From NCBI GenBank assembly GCA_003427395.1, contig BFEA01000114.1:2496823-2560012 (forward strand): DNA of 63,190 nucleotides, written 5' to 3'. Source of the DNA: Chara braunii (taxonomy: Eukaryota; Streptophyta; Charophyceae; Charales; Characeae). Positions 34,564 through 43,713 of the stretch are shown here, piece by piece. The stretch's first letter is position 1. Each line of letters begins with the position of its first letter. The position numbers and the translations under genes were made by a program. The notes under the pieces are model-generated. The model was not told the origin of the DNA. It searched no databases and saw only the letters and a program-made list of their open reading frames with translations.

Positions 34564-35930
34564 TTGGGAATGGTTGACACCGCAAGCTCGGGCGGTGCAA
34601 GGGATGACAAGGATCAGGATGCAGCCAGACGGGAAGTGCTGGCAGAGCACTTCTTGGCCGCTGAATCTGATGGCAGATTCAGTGACACCAACATGAAGTT
34701 GGCTGAGTGGATTCGCTTGGAATTTACTGCAATCAGAGATGCCCTCACCGCCCGGATGGACCTAGCATCTGCAGTAGAAGACCGTCTGACTCAGGTTGAA
34801 GTCAAACAGTCTTCTATTGTAGAAACCCTTGATCTGATCATAAAAGTTTTTCTACCCCAACTCCCTCTCCTACCTCCACTCCCTCTCAGTCAACCAAACC
34901 CAAACCCAAACCGGTCCCCACTTCAAGTGCAATGCCCCACGGTTCTTCAAAAGGAAATCCTTTTTTTCTCAAGCTAAAGCAATAGGCCGTCCCTGGGGAG
35001 CTGAGACTTGATGGTGGTAATTCTGGCCAGCAGGAACAACGATTCTCCAAGATGATGCAATCCGACAAATTCACTGGGGATGACCCCATAGTGAACGTGT
35101 CAGATTGGATCGCTTCTATGGAGTCCTATTTGAGGGGATTCATCTGCCAAGAGGTTAACAAGGTACAGTCCATTGTGGCCTTGTTTGGTGAGTCAACATT
35201 GAAGTGGGCTACCTCTGAGGCTAACAAGTCTCAACAACAATTGCTAGATTGGGTTGTTGCAGAAGGGTTGAAGACCATCTTTCACGACTTGGAGGCGAGG
35301 TTCACAAACAAGGAAAAGGCTGGCAAGGCTGCAAATGAGCTAGTTAGTCGTTGTCAACCAAAGTACATGGGTTCTCTAACCAAGATTTATGCAGAATTTC
35401 AGCGCCTTACCCCCACTCCTGGTTTGGAGATGTCCGATCGTGACCAATTGACTTGGTTCATCAGAGGAGTTCCTGCGAACTACACCACAGGGATTGGCGA
35501 TTATTTGGCAGAGCGGAGGAAGGGAAAGAGAAGTTTGTATACCATGGAGTCTGATGATCACTTTGTAGGCATTGGCCAGGGAGGATGTAATTCCCCAACT
35601 GGCTAAGGTGCAGGGGTATCACCGCACCAGGCTGCTCAAATGCTGGCCCAAGCACTATTAGTCCTCACAGGTGGCAAGCAGTTCCAGGGACGAAAACCCT
35701 TCAGTTCTAAGGGGTAAGGCAAACCCCACAATGCTCCTCAACAGCGGAACCTCCCAAAGTTTGCCAAATGTTCAATCAGTCCCATGTATGCTTCCTCTTT
35801 GCCTTGGAGAGATATGAGAATCCCCGAGGGCGGTTCGCAAAAGAGGAAGGACAAGGGTGTCTATCTGAGATGTGATGGCGACCATTATGTCAAGGATTGC
35901 CCTAAACTGAACCACAACAATTGTAACCAC
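34564..35930 (+). pseudogene. Chromovirus gag with zinc-knuckle relic
   Basis: 34564-34977 encodes an N-terminal, Asp/Glu/Arg-rich helical stretch. After a frameshift, 35052-35606 encodes the conserved retrotransposon Gag core: KFTGDDP, VSDWIASMESYL, a W-like ALFGESTLKWATSEA, the LDW-x-x-x-EGLKTIFHDLEARF stretch, and YMGSLTKIYAEFQRL-x-x-TPG. The zinc knuckle at about 35860-35905 reads VYLRCDGDHYVKDCP. The first of the four C-C-H-C ligands is Tyr (TAT at 35862-35864) where Cys would be TGT. Gag would form the nucleocapsid and bind element RNA. Start chosen at the first Met of the acidic segment. Multiple breaks make it non-functional. Confidence 0.8.
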
Positions 35931-36119
35931 TAAAAAAACTAGACAGACCAGCACGGACTGCATCCAGTCCTGCTGAACTGAAACCATCTCCCTCAGGAAA
36001 TGGATCAGCCACTGAGCCTGGTTTTTCTAAGGCTGCAAAGGGCCCAATGTTCTCATACATTGAACCCTTTATTGATGAGCCCTCAACTTTGTTCTCTTCA
36101 TCTCCAGTTGAAGGAGAAG

Positions 36120-36480
36120 AAAACAAAGAGATCAAAATTGATCATGCTCAAACCTCAAATTAACATAACAAGAATCAAAACCTTGCTTGACTGGGGTGCA
36201 ACAAGGAACTTTATCTCTCATAATGGAGTTCAGTAACTCCACTTGGGTCTCAAGGGTGTGCCAGTCACCTTTGATGACAAAGAGGAAATCAAACAATTGT
36301 TGAACTTCTATGTTTTTCCTCACCTTCCCTTTAATTTGGTCCAGAGTTTGAATTGGCTGCAAGCTACTAATCCTTCAATTGTCTGGGCCCTGCCCAACAT
36401 TCAATTAAAAATTTCACAGGGTGAGCTAAGACAATGTGTCTTAGCTATTGATTACCATCCTAAACAACTTGTATAAGGAG
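36120..36480 (+). pseudogene. Chromovirus aspartic protease relic
   Basis: LLDWGATRNFIS (about 36184-36219) is a retropepsin active-site block with D-W-G where D-S/T-G is required (TGG at 36192-36194). The following VTFDDK and LPFNLVQSLNWLQATNP are in keeping with the end of the protease domain. A stop lies between the two parts. The family processes Gag-Pol. This copy cannot. Confidence 0.7.
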
Positions 36481-36639
36481 ACAGACCGTGAGAATTTGTT
36501 TATGGCTTATGTCACTCAAACAAATTTAGATTCGTCCCCTTCTCAAATTGATCTTTCCATTCAACAGGTAGTTGATGAGTTTGTTGATTTGACTCAGGAG
36601 CGTACTGGACTTGTCCATAGGCAGATCAAGCATCACATC

Positions 36640-37690
36640 CAACTATGTCTGACCCCACCCCTCCCAAAGGAAGAGTCCACAAAATATCACCTGTTGAACG
36701 GGATGAATTGAGAAAGCAGTTGGAATCCTTGACACTGAAGGGACGGATCAGGCCTAGTTCATCTGAGAGGCGGTTAATGGAAGGCCCAAAATTCGGCGAA
36801 TTTTGGCGAATTTTTCACCGAAACTGTCATATTTCCCTGAATTTTTTTTTTTTTTTTTGCATACTTGGTTTTTTGATGTTTGTATTATGACCCTGCATAG
36901 TTTGTTCGCAAACGTTTCGACAACATTGCTTGTAGAGACGCGACGAAAAACCCCGAATTTCTGGCTTTCCATTAACCGCTAGTGGGTCATTTGAGTACAG
37001 GGCACCAATTATCTTTGTTCAAAAGAGAAATGGTGAACTCAGGATGTGCATCTACAGAGGCCTTAATAAGATCACTAGGAAGAGCTTTGAGCCCTTGCCT
37101 ATGATCGACGACTTGTTGGACATGGTGCAGGGCTGCAAAGTCTTCAACCAAAGTAATATGAAATCAGGATATCATCAGATTGAAATAGATGAAGAGAATG
37201 TGCACAAGATAAATCTTTAAAACCCGGTATGACACCTATGAGTATCTAGTCATGCCATTTGGTTTGTGCAATGTGCCAAGTACTTTCTAGACTTAAATAA
37301 ATCGCATTTTTAAACCATATTTGGATAAGTTTGTTGTGGTGTATTTGAACGACATTCTGGTGTTCAACAAAACTGTTGAAGACCATGTTGATCATCTCAA
37401 AAACATTCTGCAGATTCTAAGAGAAAACAAATACAAAATCAACAAAGAAAACTTATCTTTTGGTGCGTTTTTTGTTGCGTATTTGGGACATGTGATTTCT
37501 GCAGATGACCTTTCCTCAGAGTTGTCTAAGGTTGTTGTTGTTAGGGACTGGCCACAACCACAAATAGTTAAATACATCAAGTCTTTCATGAATCTGGCAT
37601 CCTATTATAGAAAGTTCATCAGAAAATTTTTTTCTACTATTGCCATTCCCTTGACTAACTTGTTGGCTAAGGATGTTCTTCAATTGTCTG
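36640..37690 (+). pseudogene. Chromovirus reverse transcriptase relic
   Basis: Motifs in order: PPKGRVHKISPVERDEL, then the 210-bp insertion, then SFEYRAPIIFVQKRNGELRMC, RGLNKIT, PLPMIDDLLDM, motif A FNQSNMKSGYHQI, YEYLVMPFGLCNVPSTF, motif C VVYLNDILVF, and after it FGAFFVAYLGHVIS. The Asp of motif A is Asn (AAT 37155-37157) and the first Asp of Y-x-D-D is Asn (AAC 37348-37350), so two of three metal ligands are gone. TTCTAG...TAA at about 37285-37297 replaces the coding codons after PSTF, and a frameshift lies near 37200. Family role: RNA-templated DNA synthesis. Confidence 0.85.
36770..36979. mobile_element. 210-bp TIR element (MITE) inserted in the RT
   Basis: The left end GCGGTTAATGGAAGGCCCAA and the reverse complement of the right end (GCGGTTAATGGAAAGCCAGA) match over 27 bases with three mismatches, continuing AAATTCGG on both. 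It sits between two halves of the RT fingers (SSSER and ASGSFEYRAPIIF). The target duplication is 2-3 bases at most and ambiguous. No coding capacity. Confidence 0.75.
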
Positions 37691-38195
37691 ACCCTACCTT
37701 GCCATTTGTGCTGACCACAAATGCAAGTCAGCATGAAGTTGGTGCAGTTCTTCAACAAGATGAAGAGACTGGTATGAAACCAATGAAATTCATGAATAAG
37801 AAGATAAAGGTGCAAGAAATTCAGGCTTCCACCTATGGGAAAGAACTGTATGCTCTCATTTGTGCTCTCAAACAGTGGAAACATTTCTTACTTGGGAGAC
37901 ACTTCAAGTTCTACTCTGATCACTTCACCTTGCACTGACGAGTTAAATGATAAACTAGCGAGGTACATTCAGTTCATAGACAATTTTGACTTTGAACTGA
38001 AGCACAAAAAGAGGTGCTATAACATGGTGGCTGATGCATTGTCACGTAGACCTGATTCATTTGCTATCATTGATGATACTTACTCTTTTGCTGATTCCAC
38101 CAGGCAGGCTATTGCTGATGTGTTGCCTCCGGATCCGGTCTTTGGCCCCATACTTAGGAATCTGCACGTTGATCCCAATTTTGAGTCTATGCCTT
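37691..38195 (+). pseudogene. Chromovirus RNase H relic
   Basis: LPFVLTTNASQHEVGAVLQQD is the first RNase H motif, with Asn in place of the catalytic Asp (AAT 37720-37722). The other motifs are recognisable: STYGKELYALICALKQWKHFLLG (Glu retained), then FYSDHFTL, a frame change, and MVADALSRRPD (Asp retained). Family role: degradation of the RNA strand during reverse transcription. Confidence 0.8.
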
Positions 38196-39120
38196 GACCT
38201 CAGACTTGCTGTACACGATCAGCAAGGGGGAAGATCGTCTGTGTATCCCCAATGATCGCAAGATCATTACTCATGTGATTTCAGAGAGTCATGATGCTCG
38301 TGGTCGCTTTGGGTCCTTAAAAGACATATGCTGCCCTGACCCAACGTTTATAGTGGTCGAGAATGAGAGACGATACACTGAAGTGTTTTCAGACACCTGT
38401 GAGTTGTGCCAAAGGAACAAGGTCCACAGGCGACCTCCAATGAGACTTCTCAGACCTTTATTTATCCTGGATGGTCCTAGTGAGTTTGTGTGCATAAACT
38501 TTATAGATCTAGGCAAGACTACTCCACGGGCCATGAGAAACGTAATGGTATGTGTGGATCGTCTCTCTAAGTTTGCTGAGTTTATTCCCTTGCCTGCTGA
38601 GGCCAGAATACCTCTGGTGAGAGAGCTTTTCTGTGAGAGATAGTTAAATATCCATGGGTGTACATCCTCCATTGTCAACGACAAAGACCCCAAATTTTGC
38701 AGTGACGATTGGCAGTTTCTGCAAAGACTACCTGCATTCTAGACTGGACATGACCTTTGGGAGACATCCTGAAGCCAATGGACAGGCTGAAGTGATAAAC
38801 CACGTCCTGTTTCAATTGTTGCGTCCTGTAATCATACCTGATCAGCAAGACTGGGACAAACATTTGTCCAGGGCACAACTGATGTACAATACCTCTGTTC
38901 CCAGTACTACAGGTTGTACACCCTATAGGATGCACTTTGCAAGAGACCCCGACAACCTCTCGATGATCTGATTGACAAGTCCAAACCTAAACTATCGACA
39001 AGTCCAAACCTAAACTAACTCCTGGGACTGCAAAGTTCACAAAGAGGTATGAGAAGGACCTAGAGGAAGCTAGAACCAATAAGCATCGTTCTCCCTCTCC
39101 TATTCGGCAATGTCATTGGG
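38194..39120 (+). pseudogene. Chromovirus integrase relic
   Basis: Zinc domain: SHDARGRFG then CELCQRNK. The second His of H-H-C-C is Arg (CGC 38305-38307). Core: CINFIDLGKTTPRAMRN, where the first Asp of D-D-E is Asn (AAC 38497-38499). Then VCVDRLSKFAEFIPLP, SIVNDKDPKF (second Asp kept) and HPEANGQAEVINHVLF in another frame (Glu kept). FVQGTT/QLMYNTS and GCTPYRMHF follow. A stop at 38641 and several frameshifts break it. Family role: insertion of the element DNA. Confidence 0.85.
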
Positions 39121-39550
39121 TCTAGGTGAAAATATTTGAATTAACTGACGAACAAGATATATCAGGAAAATTGTTGCGTGTTTACTATGGCCTATGGCAG
39201 GTGCTTCATACTGTGGGGGCAGATCCATTTGGACCTTCCTATGTGCTTGTTGTACCCCCTCATATCGAGTCTTCCTTGCCTCAAAATTGTTGCCGTTCAC
39301 CCCTGCTGATGCATTCTCTGACAGGCCACCACAGTTTGGACCTCCTATTCCTGGGAAGGGATATGAAGTCGAGAGCATAGAGTGGGGCACAGGCCCCAAC
39401 TGTGAATATCTTGTGAAGTTACTCTTCCAACCTCATATCGAGGACTGTTGGTTCACAAGGAACTTCTCAAGTCTGCAAAATCAGTTGTGCGGTTCTATGA
39501 GGCTGAACAGAACGGGCAGTTGCTTAGACGGTCTCCTCGTAGACACTCCT
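39121..39550 (+). pseudogene. Integrase C-terminus with chromodomain-like segment
   Basis: KIFELTDEQ and YYGLWQVLHTVGADPFGPSYV are the GPY-type module that follows chromovirus integrase. About 39350-39480 reads YEVESIEWGTGPNCEYLVK followed by FQPHIEDCWF, the pattern of a chromodomain (Y-x-V-E-x-I, Y-L-V-K-W, W). The Trp after LVK is Leu-Leu here. Chromodomains of this class guide insertion to marked chromatin. Confidence 0.65.
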
Positions 39551-39569
39551 AGCTCGGGGTCGTCGCTTC

Positions 39570-39586
39570 CCAGGAGGGTAGGAACA
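39570..39586 (+). promoter_or_regulatory. Polypurine tract
   Basis: CAGGAGGGTAGGAACAC directly before the TG of the 3' LTR, the expected site for plus-strand priming. Confidence 0.7.
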
Positions 39587-39589
39587 CAA

Positions 39590-40675
39590 TGAATTGCAGC
39601 TTCGTATGCAGGCTGTACACTAATTGCGTCTGCTGAGCCCCGTACTTGAGTGCTCCGGGGCTTGATCCCGTTACCTGTTTGTTTGTTTGTTTGTTTTGGG
39701 CCTTGTTGGGATCGATCCCTAGACGTGACTGTAGTGGTCTTTGTTTGTTCGTCTTAGGCCCTTCAGCCTATTCTTTTGTCTTTTCTGCACTCGTTTTCAG
39801 CAGGCATGTAGGTTTGCCCCCTCTTCCCTGTCTTTCAGTCTATATTCAGTCCTGAGCAGTAGGTTGTCTGTCTTAGGCTGTAGGCTGTTGGGTCCTAGAG
39901 GATTGAGGGGAACAGAAGTGTCGAGGGCCAGGCAAGACGGATTCTGCTTGTCATTTCTTTTTTTTCTTCCACGAAATGCTGCTAGGGGTTGTGTCCTGCT
40001 CGGTGGTGTGTTCTCTTACCTGCGGCGTCATCTTCATGTTGTTAGGGCCCGTGGCCATAGCTGGGGCTACCTGCTCATGTTGTGACAGCACTCGGCATCA
40101 GCCCCTGAGCGCTTTGAGGCGCCTCCTCTTACCTGTGCTGTTGGGGATACGCAGCGCTGCCATTGAAGCTCTTCCTTGCAAGTGTTTGTCAAAGTGGCAG
40201 CCATCTCCTTCTTCTTCAAGTTGGTGTTCTTCTTCTACGTCCAGGGAGCTACCCTCCCTTGTTGAGAGGACATTTCCTCTGCAGTGGGCATCTGGTTTGG
40301 ACTGCTGAGTGCCGCGCTGGGTTCAGGTGGGTTGGTGGCAATTGGTGGGCCTGATAGGTTGGGTGCAGGCCTGCACCATAGCTGTGAGCTCAAGGTTGGG
40401 CGGAAGAAGAAGTCTCCCTTACTTGATGAAATTCTGTAAGTAGTTGGTTCCTGGATGTTGATAACGTGCTTGGGATCTTGGGAATTTTGTGCTGCTGATT
40501 GAACTTGGGAGAGACAGTTTTAATTAGAATTGAATAATTAAATTCTATCAATGGATTTGTGAGCTTCCGCTGTGCATTCTCCTCATCTGGTGTGGTGTGG
40601 TTTTCTCTCTCCACGTCTACTTGTCATTGCACATGTTTATGGGAACGTGTGTCATTTTTAATCAGGCACATAACA
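39590..40675 (+). mobile_element. 3' LTR of the chromovirus (about 1.09 kb)
   Basis: TGAATTGCAG ... GCACATAACA. It is the most complete LTR of the family in the window and the reference for the partial copies at 3527, 26148, 33171, 43714 and 44998. Several long frames in it (for example 39976-40308) are not conserved as protein among copies. I cannot pinpoint a TATA box. Confidence 0.85.
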
Positions 40676-41589
40676 CATGCATGCGTGTTGTGTCCTCTGA
40701 CGGTGGATTTTGCTGGTCTTGTCGTGGTGATTTGAGTCGCTGGTCATCATTGTAGGTCTAAGGCAAGCCAAATAAATGTGAATACTGGGTAGATAGCTAG
40801 GTCAACTTAGCTGAGCTATTTGACATTGCCGTAACTGCAAAGGGAGAACCCTGAAGGACTAGTGCTGACCAGCGTACAGTCAACTTGCAGAAGCGTAAAT
40901 ACAATTGAGCATGGCAGTTGACAAGTCCTTTTTTATTTTATTTTAAACAGGTCCGTATGGCCCTGCCTCCATATCCATTCTGGGGAGCACTAGTCCGGTT
41001 CCTATTCCCCGGCAAGTCAAAGTAGGTAGATACATCATTACACACATACGCCTCCTTCCATTTGGCCACAGGATCCCTGACCAGCATTGATTGCTCCATG
41101 TTACAGGAGGATTATTTGCATCCGTGGCAGGGGCGGGGTGGCACCTCAATCTTAGTGGGTAGGTGGCGGCGTCACAACTCATTCCGGGGTCTTGATGGAC
41201 ATTCAATTCCCTCTTAAGAAGGTAATTAATGCTGTTTCTTTCACCCACGCTGTTACAGAATCATTGTATAATTGTATCAATGTATCAATCTGGAAAGCAG
41301 GTGCTGCTCCCCACCAATAGCTGGAGCCTTCCATGTAGGCCCACTTAACGAGGATGCTCTTAGCACCTCGCCAAGTGTCCCGCCTACACTGAAGGTTTTT
41401 TTGGGGAAAAAAAAGAGAATCACAAGAAGGCGTCCTTTCTTCTCCTCCTACTTCCGTCCTTGCGTTCATCTAAACATTCTGTCACATCCTCACCCATTGA
41501 TGTCGCAATCCTTCTGGCCATCACAACCTTGCTGGGCTCTGGGACCTCTCTGTCTGGAAGTTCTGCCCCTATAGTGGAATTTTTGAATT
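40676..41589. other. Mixed sequence with a retroposon 3' end at 41290-41418
   Basis: CTGGAAAGCAGGTGCTGCTCCCCACCAATAGCTGGAGC (from about 41290) followed by an A-tail at 41409-41417 is a truncated plus-strand copy of the hairpin-bearing 3' end. Minus-strand frames at 40943-41580 have LINE-like composition, but I cannot place them in a domain. Confidence 0.5.
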
Positions 41590-41820
41590 ATGTGTGTCCT
41601 TGAATCTACAGCCGCATGTTGTCAATATGCGCCACCTTATCCTCTGCTAGCCAGACTCTTCTGAAAGTTGTCAGGTGTATCTGGCTTGTATCCGGGTAGC
41701 TCTGTACGGTATACATAACCCTTCGCCATTTGCAGAGAATCTCTGCTTCCATCATGCTCTTTGTTACGGCCCAGACCTTATCAAGAGTGTTCCAGGTCGT
41801 CCAATCTAAATTCTCTTGTC
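41590..41820 (-). pseudogene. Possible LINE ORF2 C-terminus
   Basis: A minus-strand frame reading DWTTWNTLDKVWAV, then SMMEAEILCKWRRVMYTV, then TFRRVWLAEDKVAHIDNM and a stop. Composition (Trp, Arg, Lys) resembles the far C-terminus of the other LINEs here, and it lies downstream, on the same strand, of the zinc-finger part at 43212-43540. It could be the same element interrupted by a plus-strand insertion. I found no clear duplication to prove this. Confidence 0.4.
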
Positions 41821-42179
41821 TCTGGTGCTTCAGATTCTTCTACAATGGACTCTATGCTGCCTGTTCGCAGCATTCGGGTTTTATTCTGTGCTGTTGGCGG
41901 TTGGTGTCAATATGGATTCAGGGTGGGGGAGGTTGCTGGGTGGGCATAATGCTTCTAGTTGTTGAAGGGGCTAGCCAGCTGGATAGGAATATGGTATGGC
42001 AGCGCTGTGGCGTGGTAAGTCCAGCCTGAGTGGGGTTAATAGGGTAGAGGGGGGACCTTCGGGGGATGACCCCATATTGGTTGATATGATTTTCTGATGT
42101 TCTGAAAAACATAAGGGATTTGCTATGTTCTGCAATCGGTGGTCGGGGTCGTGGTGGCGTTCAGGGGTTCGGTCGTTGC

Positions 42180-43211
42180 GGTTCTGAGGCACTCCCATGG
42201 TCTGCAACTGGTTGGGACAACGTTGGCTGACGCTGGGGCTTGGTCGTGCTGCTCTGTAACCCGATCAGGATTGGGGGCATGGGGCCTAATGGAGAACCTG
42301 GGGATTGCCGTCGGAGGAAGGCTTTCGACCAGAATCTGGGCCACTAGCGGTCGTTGCTGACGCTGCCAAGACAACCGCGGTTTTTCTGAGGCGGGTCGTG
42401 CCGCACTGTAACCCAGCAGTTGGGGGTGTGAGCTCAGTCCCAGAGGCCTGGCAAACATGGCTGGAAGGTGGAGGAGGGCTTATGGGTGGGCCTATTGAGC
42501 GGCAGTCGCTGGCCTGGCTCTGTTTTCTGCGGAATTTAGGTTAAGTCCTCCAGTTACTCAAATTCTCTGTGCAATTCCAGCGCCAGCAATCCGAAATTGG
42601 GACTGTGGTGATGCTTGGCCGTTCTTTTGATGCCGTGCTAATTGCCACTCCACTCTTAGGCTTACGAATCGCCGAGCTGGTCGGAGCTGTGGGTTTGGCC
42701 GTGCTGCCCTGTGACTCCAGCGTGGAGGTCAAGGGAATCGCCGAGGGGGGAAGGTGGTTCTGTGGCTGTTTGGGGCTGTTATCAAGATGGCGCTGGACGG
42801 AGCCGAGGTGGGTTGTTCTACCCTGTAGCCTAACAGATGGGAGTGTTCTGAGGCAGATCGCGCTGTCTCGTAACCTAGCTGTTGGGGGTGCGAGGCCTTG
42901 AAGAGTCTTGATGTCAAAGATGAGAGGTTGAAGCGGGTTGAGGTTCGGAGGCTGAGCGTCATTCACTTTGGTTTGGGTTTTGCTGTTTTTTTTTTAAAAC
43001 ATGTTGACTGAATGTAGTAGCTTGTGACTACTCCTATCCTCTGAGTTTTCTGTACGTGATTCTCAGCCGAAGACGGGTAATGGCCCCGGTATCTTCCATG
43101 TTGTGCATAATTTCATATGGGACACTGGGCCCGGTTCCCAGCACGTGCTGCTCCCCACGAATAGATTGGAGCAATTGTTCATTTAAAAATTTAAAGAAAA
43201 AACAAACAAAA
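42180..43211 (+). mobile_element. 3' region of a poly(A) retroposon with repeated CTGTAACC units
   Basis: Degenerate units of the form CTGTAACCCAGCAGTTGGGGGTG recur near 42250, 42408, 42820 and 42868. CGGGTAATGGCCCCGG follows at 43072, then the hairpin at 43127-43173, and an A-rich tail at 43185-43211. The tail ends inside minus-strand LINE coding sequence. The element's coding part is not recognisable. Confidence 0.55.
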
Positions 43212-43540
43212 AAAACTTCTTGGCATTGGTCCTGCTCCATCTTTCCTTCCAGATCGCCCATAGTGTTGCTTTGCCGATCAGTTCAAACCACTGTTTTTAG
43301 GGTTTACCCAACTGGGATGGGATGTTAGTCCAAAGTAGGAGCTGGATGGGGTGCCCAGGGAAGGGAGAGGAGAAAAGGTGATCCCACGAGTCAGAGGCTC
43401 TTGCCCATAGTTCTGTTGCTTCTTTACCTGTCATTAGACAGTGTATTGAGTCTTCTTGTTCTGGTTCTGAGCAGACTAGACATCTGTCCGAGCTGTTAGG
43501 GTCCTTATTTCTCCTCCTGATATGTAGCCAGTGATTGACT
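43212..43540 (-). pseudogene. LINE ORF2 C-terminal zinc-finger (zf-RVT) domain
   Basis: The minus strand reads VNHWLHIRRRNKDPNSSDRCLVCSEP, then EDSIHCLMTGKEATELWARASDSW, then FELIGKATLWAIWKER. C-x-x-C ... H-C followed by W helices and A-x-W-x-I-W-x-x-R is the pattern of the RT-associated zinc-binding domain at the end of plant-type LINE ORF2. A stop lies in the middle (after LGKP). The frame is cut at 43211 by the A-tail of a plus-strand retroposon. Confidence 0.75.
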
Positions 43541-43604
43541 GGTACGGCTGCATATCATGGTTACAATGCGGACGTCCGGAGCCCAGTCTGAACCGTCCGC
43601 GTTT

Positions 43605-43624
43605 GGATGTCCTGGGGGACATCC
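43605..43624 (+). other. 8-bp perfect hairpin in a GGACGTCC-rich stretch
   Basis: GGATGTCC, loop TGGG, GGACATCC. The surrounding 43567-43650 also contains GGACGTCCGG and GGTCCGG. Possibly the end of a small palindromic element. Confidence 0.5.
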
Positions 43625-43713
43625 GGTCCGGTAGGTCCGGAATTAAAATAAATAAAAAATGCATATATATATCGTCAAATATATATATATATATTATATA
43701 TATATATATGCAA

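Larger units (their letters stand above)
33171..40675 (+). mobile_element. Ty3/gypsy chromovirus, near full length but inactivated
   Basis: Order on the + strand: truncated 5' LTR (33171-33313), PBS (33315-33327), 1.2-kb leader, gag (34564-35930), protease (about 36120-36300), RT (36640-37600), RNase H (37690-38090), integrase (38194-38970), chromodomain-like end (39120-39540), polypurine tract, 3' LTR (39590-40675). This is the Metaviridae-type order with integrase after RNase H, and the C-terminal chromodomain marks a chromovirus. It carries many frameshifts and stops, catalytic residues are replaced, and a 210-bp TIR insertion splits RT. The 5' LTR is cut by a TA microsatellite, so LTR-LTR dating is limited to the last ~140 bp. 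It can encode nothing functional as it stands. Confidence 0.9.

Noticed and set aside
40943-41580. Separate gene on the minus strand
   Set aside because: Frames are broken by stops, contain the reverse of a retroposon hairpin, and show no domain. They are most likely LINE debris.
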